Source: Planctomycetota bacterium (GTDB taxonomy: Bacteria; Planctomycetota; Phycisphaerae; UBA1845). From it: a DNA stretch of 64,000 nt. Below the pieces are notes generated by a model. That model saw only the letters and a list, made by a program, of their open reading frames with translations. It did not search any database and had not been told where the DNA came from. The DNA is taken from assembly GCA_024280855.1 (NCBI GenBank), contig JAJRPG010000093.1:46705-110704 (forward strand), read 5' to 3'. The position numbers were made by a program, and so were the translations under genes. Shown piece after piece: positions 36,201 to 45,616 of this stretch (position 1 is its first letter; each line of letters opens with the position of its first letter).

Positions 36201-38434
36201 CCGTTGCGGGTGATCCTCTGCGAGAAGAAGAGGGCATGTGTTATACCTGCCATGATGCTGATGGCCCGGCTATGACCGATGTCCAGGGCAAGTTTGCGCT
36301 CATGACACATCATAATGTCAATGCGCTTGAACAAGTTGACGGTTCTCGTGTCGAATGCACCGATTGCCATAATCCCCACACGGCATCGGCGGCGTTGCCA
36401 TTGGCGAATCCGGACAGCGGAGGAGTTACAGCATGGAGTGGGAGCGGTGAGGGGTTCTGCTTAACGTGCCATGACGGTTCGCCTCCCGCAGGTATATCGT
36501 TCCCAATGACTATGGCTTCAGGTAGCGGTTATGATAAGTCGAGCTATGCCGGAACTGCCCATGAATTCGTACTCGGTCCTGATAGTTGCCAGGGTTGCCA
36601 TGACGATCATGGTTCAGCCAACAGCTCTTTGCTTGCGGGGCAGTATGTAACGACGGACTATCATGGGGCATCGACTGGGGATGGTAGCTACGCTGCGTGT
36701 TGGAATTGTCACGATGAAACAGCTACGATTGTTGGCGGTAATGCATTTAAAAAATTACACGATAAACATGTTATCGGTGAAAACGCGCCGTGTTATGTTT
36801 GCCATCAAGTCCATGGCGGAACAGACCCTGGCGAGTCAGGCCTCATCAATTTTGAAATTTCGATTCAACAAGGATACGATATTCAGTATATTGATGGACG
36901 TGATGCCAGCACTGCATTTACGATTGATGCAGGCACAAACAAAGGAAGCTGCTACATCCAATGCCACGGGAAGGATCACAAGCCAAAAGATTATGATCGA
37001 ATTGATGTCTCGACAGTTAGCTGCAATGCTTGTCACGGCGTCGTCCAAAACAACGGCGATAGCATACCAATAGATGGACGGCGAGCCGTACTGGGAGAAT
37101 TCCCAGTTTCTAGTACTCACGCTCACTACGGTGCGACCTTAGACGAAGCCGATTGTCTCGTTTGCCATGATATGGCCACACACCAAGACGGTTTTGTAGA
37201 GCTGATTGACCCAGATGCTGGTAGCATATATCGCTTCATTGCCGCGAGCGATCTCACGGGTGACCCGGATGTTTCCAATTTCTGCGATGGCTGCCATGAC
37301 GCCGATGGCGCAACAAGATTGGCGCAACCCTTCAATCCATTTGGAAATGGTAATGCCGCGCCAGACGTAGCCACCAAATTTAGTGGGGCTTTGCAGTGGA
37401 ACGAAACCTATGGTGACTTCTGTTTCGGCAACGAAGGAACATTACGTGGAGTGAATAGTCATCATGATATTAGTGACGCCGACCAAGCTTTTAGCGGCGC
37501 TAAGTTAGAATGCATCAACTGTCACAGCTCTCATGGAGTCTCAAATGCACAACCGACTGCCGACCCGTTCAACCCTACCAAGCCTTGGACAGGCTCTGAC
37601 AACGACTTCTGTATAACATGTCATGGCGGTGGTAATGGCCCACTTGATCCACAATTTCCCCCAGATGTATTTGGCCCCGTCATTGATGTGAACGATCCAG
37701 GTTGGGTTGCTTTGGGATTAGACTGGACAACGATTCTAGGTGGGGCATGTTTGACTGCTGATTGTTCATCGCTGCGAGGTATCGATTCTTGCGACTATGT
37801 GGATGGGCCTTGGTATGTAGACTATTCCTGGACCCATTCTGCGCATGGTCCAGATTCCAAACGTGCGTGGGGCGGATATTCGGGAGCGCCAGGCGCGGAT
37901 ATGAACTGCAAGGAATGCCATGACCCGCACGGATCTTATACTCCGACTAACACACTTGGTAATCCTTACATGATTCGTGATACAGTAGATGGAACGCCGT
38001 TTATTGATGATGGAACACGCACCGGCGGCTTCAATGGTCCGCCATGGAATACAAGCGGCACAGCTCGAGGGGTTACTGTAGGGATCAGCGGATTAAACGT
38101 GGACTGGGGTAGTACCGCAAGTTTGTGTAGCGCGTGTCATGCGGACTGGCTCAATGCATATGATTTCCACAGTACCTGCAACGGATGCCAAACATGTCAT
38201 GGTCATGGCATGGCGTTTGGTGAGGCTGATTTCGTAGGCGCTAACGATACGCCATGCCCTGCGACACCAGCGCCTTCCATAGGAGGCGCGGGCATTACTA
38301 GTATGCTGATTGCACAAAATTTACAATACAACAGTATAGAGGAATTGAAGCCGATTTTGCACCAGGCACAGCTTCGTAATTTGCCAACGAATAGCAGTCG
38401 TAGCGATTCTCCTGCGATGCCTCAGAAGGAATAG
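33275..38434 (+). CDS. Giant NHL-propeller multihaem cytochrome, 30 CxxCH plus one CxxxCH
   Basis: 1719 residues from the ATG at 33275, chosen for its AAGGAGAG site and signal peptide (SKIIIIVGLLSVVSQSTYGA); the frame is open 40 codons further up. Residues ~25-340 are an NHL-type propeller (RPEGIAIHPDGRIFVSRGAD, YPSAVAIDSANDRLYIADQD and others). From ~362 to ~1640 there are 30 CxxCH sites and one CYIQCH in the GSCYIQCHGKDH context. Internal repeats are visible: C-x-x-CH-x-x-PQDNGD-x-x-P-x-GGR followed by CLxCHDMSAHQQG occurs three times with drift. The C-terminal ~80 residues lack haem sites. No membrane anchor is seen. Likely periplasmic, surface-exposed or extracellular electron carrier; co-transcribed with the dockerin-like gene. 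Confidence 0.92.
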   Translation: MRSKIIIIVGLLSVVSQSTYGAHIATWTPSLDNPGRMAISASQVLVTEPRSGRIVRFDLNGTLLGEWAEPLRPEGIAIHPDGRIFVSRGADATVGVYDANFDFLHLLSGGSFSFIKPTDLAIDDTTGRIYLVDSGANRIYVFETDESLAMIVGIRGDRFGEFKYPSAVAIDSANDRLYIADQDNFRIQAFTRTGIFLFSFGYRIKYLPGGVSEGWMPRTTGLSVDSQGTIYVVDALMGTLRAFDPSGAELALLASHGVNPGDLQVPAHVAADGNGRLFVANSNAGSVELYDGYTAAQGVTAGIVYRGTNFSTHDDLWQWMTKDRTLSAARSRDGTSKSLSKEILNATSTPPGWDAPHMLDDLSCGRCHGIVSQPLGHEGTVDGQANLCQSCHSAGGQASVSSIRQADRVDAGGATPSGSGRSHAWGVSAVNAIVGSVGPATGSELDLHLHNGTIKCATCHNQHNNDADAPLLRADNTDGALCKQCHADHIGHTPGGAWQPTCKDCHDMHAPMSGNLALIGTSIHNQTLNVDKPILFTATTGAGSFADGDPSVYDGICESCHTTTAYHRQDGSGAQHNEGLRCTTCHLHSAGFLPVGGSCIACHSSPQDNGDNVPPGGRAPVVNADGSGGHDFGGGVLTDSDCLTCHDMSAHQQGNVRLKNPADPNNPLAAIVLLGDPSTDTAEAAKVTALCEDCHTSEVIHTPNSPWQPECVECHSVHDPSSMNIFLVAKSIRNQTTGLDAGVVFTSQTGPNSFNDGDPAAQDGVCQVCHTSTNYHVNDGSGALHNEGQDCTSCHGHDAGFLPSTGDCTLCHNAPQDNGDGIPVGGRRAVISEFGLSSHHLQGASLDIADCVVCHDMSAHQQGQVRLKNVDDPTNPAVVIVLAQQPSMAVDEAIKLEAFCLACHDADGAAGLAPFTDGIMPSPIDNLQWVSASHRLGGANGRMTCFGDGETFGCHNTGHGSAKRKLLAPANATQPPVAGDPLREEEGMCYTCHDADGPAMTDVQGKFALMTHHNVNALEQVDGSRVECTDCHNPHTASAALPLANPDSGGVTAWSGSGEGFCLTCHDGSPPAGISFPMTMASGSGYDKSSYAGTAHEFVLGPDSCQGCHDDHGSANSSLLAGQYVTTDYHGASTGDGSYAACWNCHDETATIVGGNAFKKLHDKHVIGENAPCYVCHQVHGGTDPGESGLINFEISIQQGYDIQYIDGRDASTAFTIDAGTNKGSCYIQCHGKDHKPKDYDRIDVSTVSCNACHGVVQNNGDSIPIDGRRAVLGEFPVSSTHAHYGATLDEADCLVCHDMATHQDGFVELIDPDAGSIYRFIAASDLTGDPDVSNFCDGCHDADGATRLAQPFNPFGNGNAAPDVATKFSGALQWNETYGDFCFGNEGTLRGVNSHHDISDADQAFSGAKLECINCHSSHGVSNAQPTADPFNPTKPWTGSDNDFCITCHGGGNGPLDPQFPPDVFGPVIDVNDPGWVALGLDWTTILGGACLTADCSSLRGIDSCDYVDGPWYVDYSWTHSAHGPDSKRAWGGYSGAPGADMNCKECHDPHGSYTPTNTLGNPYMIRDTVDGTPFIDDGTRTGGFNGPPWNTSGTARGVTVGISGLNVDWGSTASLCSACHADWLNAYDFHSTCNGCQTCHGHGMAFGEADFVGANDTPCPATPAPSIGGAGITSMLIAQNLQYNSIEELKPILHQAQLRNLPTNSSRSDSPAMPQKE

Positions 38435-38437
38435 CGC

Positions 38438-39292
38438 GTGTACCAGTCCTCGCCAAAGAATGCTTCGTCACAACGTAGATGGTTTCGTGCCACTTCGGCT
38501 TTGGCGAGCATGTTAATTTTGTGTTTGACGTCTGGGACAGCGTTGGCGGCAGTTCTTGAACCTGTCGCGGACGGTACGATTTCTGATGGACGAAATGGTC
38601 CTTATGATGGGATTCCAGACGCCTGGGACTGGAGCTTCAACGATACTAGCTACGAAGGGTCAATCACCCTACTGGATGATCAGTCTAATTCGATTGAAGA
38701 TCGTTTAGTTTGGGAATTTGACCTGCGCGGCATTAGTTTACTAACGCCCTTCTCCGCCACATTGACATTTACATTGCGTGGTCCGCCTGTTTTTCCTAGG
38801 CCTGAAACAGCGGTGCATATCTACTCTTATGTGGCAGATTTAGTCGAAGATGAGACAGATTATGACGCCCCCCCCCAACGGCTAATAGCAACTATTCCGA
38901 TTGTAGCTTTCCAACCTCGTACGACATATGTGGTTGATGTTTCACGTGACGTGAACGACATGTTATCCAATGGTGCCATTGCGGCGGGCTTTCGTTTCCA
39001 GATCGATCCCAACACGCCACATGCAATAAATCAAGTGTTTATTGACGCGCTAGATACCAGCCCCACGACTAAGCCGATGTTGACTGTTGATGCCAATTTA
39101 CTCGGCGATAGCGATGGTGATCAGGATGTCGATTTATCCGATTTCAGTGAATTTACTGCCTGCATGCAAGGCCCAACGGTGTCTACGGTCATCAAATGTA
39201 GAGCGTTTGATTTCGATTTTGACGGTGACGTTGACATGGCAGACAGTGCCACTTTTCAGCTATACGCAACCCTATATCCAACACCCCTGTGA
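38438..39292 (+). CDS. Secreted protein with planctomycete dockerin-like EF-hand tail
   Basis: 284 residues from a GTG start 3 nt after the giant cytochrome stop, with AAGGA upstream, so the two are an operon. Signal peptide (SALASMLILCLTSGTALAA). The middle (~40-210) is a beta-rich domain resembling the carbohydrate/DNRLRE-like modules of planctomycete secreted proteins. The C-terminus carries two Ca-binding loops, GDSDGDQDVDLSDFSEF and DFDFDGDVDMADSATF, the dockerin type I-like arrangement common in this phylum. It might anchor or scaffold the cytochrome; that is inference. Confidence 0.75.
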   Translation: MYQSSPKNASSQRRWFRATSALASMLILCLTSGTALAAVLEPVADGTISDGRNGPYDGIPDAWDWSFNDTSYEGSITLLDDQSNSIEDRLVWEFDLRGISLLTPFSATLTFTLRGPPVFPRPETAVHIYSYVADLVEDETDYDAPPQRLIATIPIVAFQPRTTYVVDVSRDVNDMLSNGAIAAGFRFQIDPNTPHAINQVFIDALDTSPTTKPMLTVDANLLGDSDGDQDVDLSDFSEFTACMQGPTVSTVIKCRAFDFDFDGDVDMADSATFQLYATLYPTPL

Positions 39293-39882
39293 TTGCATGA
39301 TACGTTGCTGATTAACACAATCGCTAAATCATCTGCCATTAAATCACGATGTCCAACCAAAAATTTTCGACAATTCTCCCAATGATGACAACTCGAATGT
39401 CGTGACGCTTCCCTGGGGAATCGTTTTATTCGCATGTCTCAGTTACAAGATTAACTTGTGTGATCATCCCGAAAATTAGAACCATGCTAGTTGGTTCCTT
39501 ACCTTCTAATGACGCTTACCCGTAGCAGGGTGCCGAGAACAAAGGGTAGTCGTAATCTACGGATTGACAGTCCGCCGACGACACGGAGGGGTGTGAATGG
39601 ACAGATGCCGTGAGGGTGCGACCGTGAGCGCGGTATACACCAGCAGAATAAAACGAGCGACAAGTTTTTCGTTCTTGTAGAGCATCATCAGTTTCGATTG
39701 CCGCGATTCCAGTGAGTGACAGGATCGGGCAGGGGGCGTTTGCCCGCGCCATACCGTAACTCGGCACGAAGGGCTTGGCGGTCACGGCGTTGTAACAGGC
39801 GAAGCAGTGAGGTTTGCGCGGAATTGACATCGACTCTTGGCTTGGCATAAAGTAAGGCGTCGTTGGAGTCGATGGTTCCGTT
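39293..39882. other. Gap with composition change, no gene recognised
   Basis: About 590 bp. The first 200 bp match the AT content of the cytochrome region; from about 39500 the sequence is GC-rich like the metal-efflux genes that follow. A 110-codon minus-strand frame (39516-39848) has no recognisable family and may be a relic. The composition step probably marks the left edge of transferred DNA. Confidence 0.35.
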
Positions 39883-40395
39883 ATGGTATGGATGGCTATG
39901 AACAGACTCAGTATTAGATCATCTCGTAGAGTTGCGGTGGCGGCGTCGCTGATTCTTGCGCTGCTGGCGAGGGTGCCGTTCGCGGACGGGTTGCTGTTGC
40001 ACGACCACGGCGACGACGGCGTTCACGCACACACCGTAACGCTTGACGACATGCGTGAAGGCGACCTGTGTGCGGCGTGGCATCGTTACCATGACGATAG
40101 CCACAATGACAACCACGACGACCGGAGCAACGATTCGGACGGCGGCGAGTTTGTCGATTCGCTGGTCATCTTCGTGAGCGCTCCATCTACTGCCTTGGGT
40201 ATACATTGCCCATCCGGCGCAGTGATCGCCTCGATCCAACATCCCTCGTCAAACGCATTGCCCCGGTCGATGCTGCCAACCGATTCGGCGGCAATCGCCA
40301 GATTCTCACACACTCCTTGGCCTTCGGCGCACCCGCTGCGCCCGGTTTACGCGCTCGATGCCCTACTGCAAAGCAGCCACGCACTTCTGCTCTGA
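39883..40395 (+). CDS. Secreted His/Asp-rich protein of the metal-efflux operon
   Basis: 170 residues; in-frame ATGs also at 39892 and 39898. Signal peptide (VAVAASLILALLARVPFADG). The mature part begins LLLHDHGDDGVHAHTV and has a second cluster of alternating H, D and N (HDDSHNDNHDDRSNDSDGG), typical of divalent-metal chelating regions. Located first in the operon, it resembles in position and composition small periplasmic metal-binding or regulatory proteins of Czc-type loci. No family assigned. Confidence 0.6.
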   Translation: MVWMAMNRLSIRSSRRVAVAASLILALLARVPFADGLLLHDHGDDGVHAHTVTLDDMREGDLCAAWHRYHDDSHNDNHDDRSNDSDGGEFVDSLVIFVSAPSTALGIHCPSGAVIASIQHPSSNALPRSMLPTDSAAIARFSHTPWPSAHPLRPVYALDALLQSSHALLL

Positions 40396-40504
40396 TTGAT
40401 TCCCGTACCTCAATCCGTTTCGTCCCCTGCCAGCGGTATGCGCGGTAGGAGTTGTTCCTGCGCGATCGTGCGCGGGTTGGTATGCGAATCATAAGAGCTT
40501 ACTC

Positions 40505-42256
40505 ATGCAAAACTGTTTACGAATGCTGGCACTATCGGCAGCGCTGGCGCTGGGCGCGACCGCAGGATGCAGTCGTTCCGTTCATGGCGAGTCGGATGGT
40601 CACGACCACAGCGGCGGTGCCGAACACGGACACGATCAAGGTAGTGACGAAGGTCTTGAGCCGATCAGCGTCACCCTCTTCACCCCGAAAGTGCTTCTCT
40701 TCATGGAGTATCCACACCTCGTGCAGGGCGAACAGGCGGATTTCCTCGCACACTTCTCGGTGCTGTCTACCGGGGAACCCGTGCGATCAGGATCGCTCAC
40801 CTTCGAGATAACACCGCCGAACGGCTCGACCGTGAATCTGGCGCTAGACGCCCCTCGTCGTGACGGGCTGTTTGTACCAGAATGGGTCTTCAAGACTCCG
40901 GGTGAGCATCGACTTCGACTACTGCTCAACAGCCCACAGGTGCAGGATGTCTTGGATGTCGGCAGTGTGATTGTTCATGCCAGCGCGCACGACGCGGAAC
41001 ACGCGGCTGACGCGATGGCGGGTGATGAGCCGCCCGATGTCGTGCCGTTCCTGCTGGAGCAACAATGGAAAATCGAACTGCTGCTGGCGACGGCTTCTCG
41101 GCAAACGCTGACCCACCGCATTACGGCTCCGGCGCGGATTGTGCCGAAGCATGGCACTTCGGCAGTCGCTAGTTCGTCAGTAGCCGGGCGACTCTCGCCC
41201 CCAACCAATGGCCACTTTCCACATGTGGGTCAGCGCGTCGAAGCTGGCGAGGTGTTGGCGTTCGTCGAACCACCCCTGCCTGCGACCGATGCCATCCAAC
41301 TCCTTGCCAATCAAACTTGGATGCAATCGCTGGAACTTGAAATCGCGTTTCGCAAGCTCGATCTCGACACGAAAGCTGCGGAAATCGAACGAGAAGTCCG
41401 GTCGGCAACAGCCAAGCTGGTATTCGCAAAAAAAGCGAAAGACCGCGAGCATGAGCTACTTGAAAAGGGCATCGGAACAGATCAGACACACGAAAAAGCC
41501 GAGCAAGACCTTAGGATAGCACAAGCGGGGCATGACGCTGCGATGGCGTCGAAACGCGCCAATCACGATGTGCGAACACGGCTCGGCGAGCTACACGCGA
41601 AAGCGGATATCGACTTCGACATAAGTGGTGGCCGGACAGCGCGCCAAAGCCTACCGATCAAGGCACCCATCTCCGGCATGGTCGTCATGTCGGCCAGCGT
41701 CGAGGGTGAGCAGGTCGAGGAACACGCTCTGGTCTTCAGAATCGTCAACGCCGAGCGTGTCTGGGTCAGAGCGAATGTGTCGGAGTTCGACCTCGGCTTG
41801 CTGAGCGCCAATCACGATGCGACGCTGAGCCTTCTCGCATTTCCCAGCTGGCAGACTGACATTCTTGGCGAGGCTGGCGGTCGATTCGTACATCTGGGAA
41901 CCGTGGTGGACGAAGTGTCGCGGGTCGTCCCCATTACCTATGAACTCCCCAATTCCGATGGCCGTTTTCGTGTCGGCATGTTGGCTGAGGTTCAGGTGGC
42001 CACTCAGACCGCTGACGAAGTGGTTGCGATTCCCGAAGAGGCTGTCGTAATGGACAACGGACGACCCATCGCATTCGTTATGCTGGCGGGGGAAACCTTC
42101 CAACGACGGGAACTCGCACTCGGTATTCGAGACCACGGCTTCGTAGAGATCGAAAGCGGCGTTGATGCTGGAGAGCGTGTGGCTACCAAAGGTTCCTACG
42201 CACTCAAGCTAGCGTCGCAGTCACCGTCGTCTTTCGGCGCAGGGCATGTTCACTAG
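40505..42256 (+). CDS. Heavy-metal RND efflux periplasmic adaptor (CzcB/CusB type)
   Basis: 583 residues. Lipobox (ALGATAGCSRS) predicts a lipid anchor, followed by a His-rich metal-binding stretch (residues ~27-47). An extra beta domain (~55-165) comes before the usual adaptor parts: biotinyl-lipoyl half (AGRLSPPTNGHFPHVGQRVE), alpha-hairpin (~285-370), second lipoyl half (PIKAPISGMVVM), beta-barrel and membrane-proximal domain (VVAIPEEAVVMDNGRPIAFV). Links the inner-membrane pump to an outer-membrane channel. The pump gene follows after 14 nt. No outer-membrane factor gene is in the window. Confidence 0.9.
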   Translation: MQNCLRMLALSAALALGATAGCSRSVHGESDGHDHSGGAEHGHDQGSDEGLEPISVTLFTPKVLLFMEYPHLVQGEQADFLAHFSVLSTGEPVRSGSLTFEITPPNGSTVNLALDAPRRDGLFVPEWVFKTPGEHRLRLLLNSPQVQDVLDVGSVIVHASAHDAEHAADAMAGDEPPDVVPFLLEQQWKIELLLATASRQTLTHRITAPARIVPKHGTSAVASSSVAGRLSPPTNGHFPHVGQRVEAGEVLAFVEPPLPATDAIQLLANQTWMQSLELEIAFRKLDLDTKAAEIEREVRSATAKLVFAKKAKDREHELLEKGIGTDQTHEKAEQDLRIAQAGHDAAMASKRANHDVRTRLGELHAKADIDFDISGGRTARQSLPIKAPISGMVVMSASVEGEQVEEHALVFRIVNAERVWVRANVSEFDLGLLSANHDATLSLLAFPSWQTDILGEAGGRFVHLGTVVDEVSRVVPITYELPNSDGRFRVGMLAEVQVATQTADEVVAIPEEAVVMDNGRPIAFVMLAGETFQRRELALGIRDHGFVEIESGVDAGERVATKGSYALKLASQSPSSFGAGHVH

Positions 42257-42270
42257 GCGGAGAAACACCA

Positions 42271-45200
42271 ATGATAAACGCTCTGATTCGCTGGTCGCTG
42301 GCCAACCGCCTCGCCGTCGTCATTCTGTCGGCGATGCTCATGGTCGTCGGCGCTTTCGTGACCACCACCGTCCCCGTGGATGTATTTCCCGATCTGACCG
42401 CACCCACCGTGTCCATCCTCGTGGAGGGTCACGGCATGGCACCGGAAGAGATGGAGATGCTCGTCACTTTCCCTATCGAAACCGCCGTCAATGGCGCAGC
42501 CAATGTCCGGCGCGTTCGCTCCGCCACAGCCGTGGGGCTAGCCGTCATTTGGATCGAGTTCGAGTGGGGAACCGACATCTACCGCGCACGGCAGACCGTC
42601 ACGGAAAGACTGGCTACGGTCTCCGGCAGGCTGCCGTCACAGGTCGAGCCGCCCATGCTCGCGCCGATGTCGTCGATCATGGGTGAGATACTGTTCATCT
42701 CGCTCACCTCGGACAGGCACAGCCCGTTGGCGCTTCGGACTATTGCGACGACCGATCTGCTCAGGCGACTACAGTCAGTCCCCGGTGTCGCCAAGGTCAC
42801 TCCCATTGGCGGCGACGAGAAGCAGTATCAGGTTGTCTTGTCTCCTCAGCGACTTCTAGCCTACGAATTGAACATGCAGCAAGTTGTGGAGTCGCTACGC
42901 AGCGCTAATGAAAATGTGTCAGCGGGGTTCCTTGTCCAAGGAGGCCAAGAGTCAATCCTGCAAGGTATCGGGCGGATTCAGACCACGCAGGACATTGCGG
43001 ACACTGTGGTTGCGATGCGCGGGGACACGCCCGTCAGAGTGTCCAACCTCGGCGTCGTTCAGATCGGAGCGGCCATCAAGCGCGGTACGGGCGCAGCGTC
43101 GCGTCGCGGGCCGAACTGGGAGCCGATTACTGAACCCGCCGTCATCATCGCCATCCAAAAGCAGCCCGGAACCAACACGCTCACGCTAACGGCGCAACTC
43201 GACACGGCGCTCGTCGAGATGCAAGCGTCGCTGCCAGAGGGGATGTATATCAACAAGAATCTCTTTCGGCAGGCGGACTTCATCGAGATTTCAATTCACA
43301 ACACCATCGAAGCGCTCCGCGACGGCGGCATCATGGTCATCCTTGTCGTCATTGCGTTTCTGGCGAGCATGAGGTCGAGCGTCATCACGCTGCTGGCTAT
43401 CCCGATTTCGCTCATCGTCACGGTTCTGGCGCTGAAGGTGTTTGGTTCGAGCATCAACACCATGACCCTCGGAGGCATGGCCATCGCCATCGGCGCGCTT
43501 GTCGATGACGCCATCATTGATGTGGAAAACATCGTGCGCCGCCTGCGCGAGAACACCGCACTGCCAACTGAGAAGCAACGCCCCCCCGTCGAAATCGTCT
43601 TCAAAGCGAGCGTGGAAGTGCGTGCGTCGATTGTCTTCGCCACGCTCATCATCCTGTTGGTCTTTCTGCCCTTGTTCTTCCTCTCAGGCGTCGAAGGTCG
43701 CCTGCTACAGCCGCTCGGTATCGCGTTCATGGTCGCTCTTGCGGCGTCGCTTTTTGTCGCCCTTACTGTGACACCCGCGCTAAGTTATTACCTTCTACCG
43801 AACAGTAAAGAGGTTACGCGACCTGACGAGCCGTGGGTCGTGCGATTCCTCAAGCGAATCTACGACAAACCGCTTCGCTGGGCGATGGCGCATCCGTGGC
43901 TGGTGGCGCTTCCCACGGCCGTGCTATTCGTTTTGGCAATGGTTGGCGGTGCTTCGCTAGGACGGAGTTTTCTGCCGGAGTTCAACGAGGGCGCACTCGT
44001 GGTCGGTATTGTTACGCTACCCGGAACCTCGTTAGAGGAGAGTGACAATCTTGCCAACATCATCCAGACAACACTCATGCAGCACCCGGAAATCGTGGCC
44101 ATCGGTCGTCGAACCGGACGGGCTGAGGAGGACGAGCATGTTCAGGGTGTCGAGGCAAGCGAGATCGACCTCACCCTCGATATGAACGCGCCTGAGCGAC
44201 TCGGCCTTGAGCGACGCAGCAAAGCGGAACTACTGGAAGCGCTGAGGAACAGTCTGGCCGCAATCCCCGGCGTGCAAACCATCTTCGGGCAACCCATCGG
44301 GCATCGCGTAGACCACATGCTGTCCGGCACGCGAGCCAATATCGCCGTCAAGATTTTCGGGAGCGATCTCAAGAAGCTGCGATCGGTGGCCAAGCAGATC
44401 GAGAACACGATTCGCCCGATCCCCGGCGTCGTTGACCTCTCCACGGAACAGCAGACAGACATTCCCACGGTACGCGTCGAGTTTGATCGAGTAGCGCTGG
44501 CGCGATTCGGTTTGACGACAGACGATGCAGCCTCCGCTCTTGAAGCAGCCTTCAAGGGCGTGGAGGTGACACAAATTTTGGAGGGGCGAAAGACTTACGA
44601 TCTAGTCGTTCGCGTCGGCGACGGCAAGACCGCTTCGGAGGACGAGAAAGCGATGTCGTGGATGAATGCCTCGGCGCGTGAAGTCAGCGAAGTATGGGTT
44701 GACATCAAAGCGACATGGCCGTCGCCCGGCGGCACGAAGATACCGCTCAAGGCGGTGGCTCGTATCAGCGAAGAGCGAGGCCCGAACCTCATCATGCGAG
44801 AAAACGCCCAGCGCCGCATCATCGTTCAGTGCAATGTAGCCGAACGCGATCTGGGTGGCGTCGTCGATGACATTCGCATCGCAGTAGCACAACAAGTTGA
44901 GCTTCCGCAGGGGTACTATGTGGAATACGGCGGTCAGTTCGAGAGCGCGGAACAGACGAGGCGCAGGTTGGCGATTCTAGGTTTCGTGGTTGTTTTCGGA
45001 ATCGGTTTTCTGCTTCATGTCGTGTTCAGAAGTATACGCGACGCGGCGCTCATCATGTTGAACCTGCCGCTAGCTTTGATCGGCGGTGTCGTGGGCGTGT
45101 ACCTTTCGGGCGGTGTCATGTCCGTGGCCTCGTTGATCGGATTCATTGGTGTGTTCGGCATTGCGGCACGCAACGGCATTATGATGGTCTCGCATATCCG

Positions 45201-45531
45201 CCACCTTCAACGCTTTGAAGGCGTGACCGACTTCACCGAGGCCGTGCGACTGGGCGCGATGGAGCGACTGGCACCAATCCTGATGACGGCTATGGGGTCT
45301 GGACTAGCGTTAGTACCGCTTGTGGTCGGCGGCGATGAACCCGGCAAGGAAATCCTAAGCCCGATGGCGATGGTGATCCTGTTCGGTCTGCTGTCCTCCA
45401 CCTTCTTGAACATGATCGTCGTTCCGGCGTTGTTCGTGCGTCTGGCTCTCCCCGTTGAAGCCGAATCGCCCGTCGAGATTGAGAACGATGTCGAGCGGAT
45501 CGAACACGCGCTCCCAGCCGCGCCGATTTAA
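42271..45531 (+). CDS. Heavy-metal RND efflux pump (CzcA/CusA family)
   Basis: 1086 residues, proton-driven inner-membrane exporter. Typical RND layout: first helix at the N-terminus (LANRLAVVILSAMLMVVGAF), VDVFPDLTAPTVSILVEGHG, porter domain, helices 2-6 from ~340, second porter half, helices 8-12 at the end. TM4 reads GGMAIAIGALVDDAIIDVEN, with the acidic residues of the heavy-metal (HME) subfamily rather than of drug pumps. The exact metal cannot be read from this motif. GC and codon use are richer than in neighbouring regions, consistent with transfer. Confidence 0.95.
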   Translation: MINALIRWSLANRLAVVILSAMLMVVGAFVTTTVPVDVFPDLTAPTVSILVEGHGMAPEEMEMLVTFPIETAVNGAANVRRVRSATAVGLAVIWIEFEWGTDIYRARQTVTERLATVSGRLPSQVEPPMLAPMSSIMGEILFISLTSDRHSPLALRTIATTDLLRRLQSVPGVAKVTPIGGDEKQYQVVLSPQRLLAYELNMQQVVESLRSANENVSAGFLVQGGQESILQGIGRIQTTQDIADTVVAMRGDTPVRVSNLGVVQIGAAIKRGTGAASRRGPNWEPITEPAVIIAIQKQPGTNTLTLTAQLDTALVEMQASLPEGMYINKNLFRQADFIEISIHNTIEALRDGGIMVILVVIAFLASMRSSVITLLAIPISLIVTVLALKVFGSSINTMTLGGMAIAIGALVDDAIIDVENIVRRLRENTALPTEKQRPPVEIVFKASVEVRASIVFATLIILLVFLPLFFLSGVEGRLLQPLGIAFMVALAASLFVALTVTPALSYYLLPNSKEVTRPDEPWVVRFLKRIYDKPLRWAMAHPWLVALPTAVLFVLAMVGGASLGRSFLPEFNEGALVVGIVTLPGTSLEESDNLANIIQTTLMQHPEIVAIGRRTGRAEEDEHVQGVEASEIDLTLDMNAPERLGLERRSKAELLEALRNSLAAIPGVQTIFGQPIGHRVDHMLSGTRANIAVKIFGSDLKKLRSVAKQIENTIRPIPGVVDLSTEQQTDIPTVRVEFDRVALARFGLTTDDAASALEAAFKGVEVTQILEGRKTYDLVVRVGDGKTASEDEKAMSWMNASAREVSEVWVDIKATWPSPGGTKIPLKAVARISEERGPNLIMRENAQRRIIVQCNVAERDLGGVVDDIRIAVAQQVELPQGYYVEYGGQFESAEQTRRRLAILGFVVVFGIGFLLHVVFRSIRDAALIMLNLPLALIGGVVGVYLSGGVMSVASLIGFIGVFGIAARNGIMMVSHIRHLQRFEGVTDFTEAVRLGAMERLAPILMTAMGSGLALVPLVVGGDEPGKEILSPMAMVILFGLLSSTFLNMIVVPALFVRLALPVEAESPVEIENDVERIEHALPAAPI

Positions 45532-45582
45532 TGAAATGAGTCGATAAGATCGATTCTTTTGGACTCCCGTGTGTGAAAGTAG

Positions 45583-45616
45583 GTAACCGTCTGGTGAAGC
45601 AATCAATTACCCACAA
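45583..45616 (+). repeat. Left terminal inverted repeat of the deleted IS
   Basis: Begins GTAACCGTCTGG and ends AATCAATTACCCACAA; matches the complement of 46172-46205 with two mismatches. Confidence 0.85.

Noticed and set aside
39516..39848. 110-codon minus-strand frame left of the efflux operon
   Set aside because: No recognisable family; possibly a relic, but I cannot assign it.
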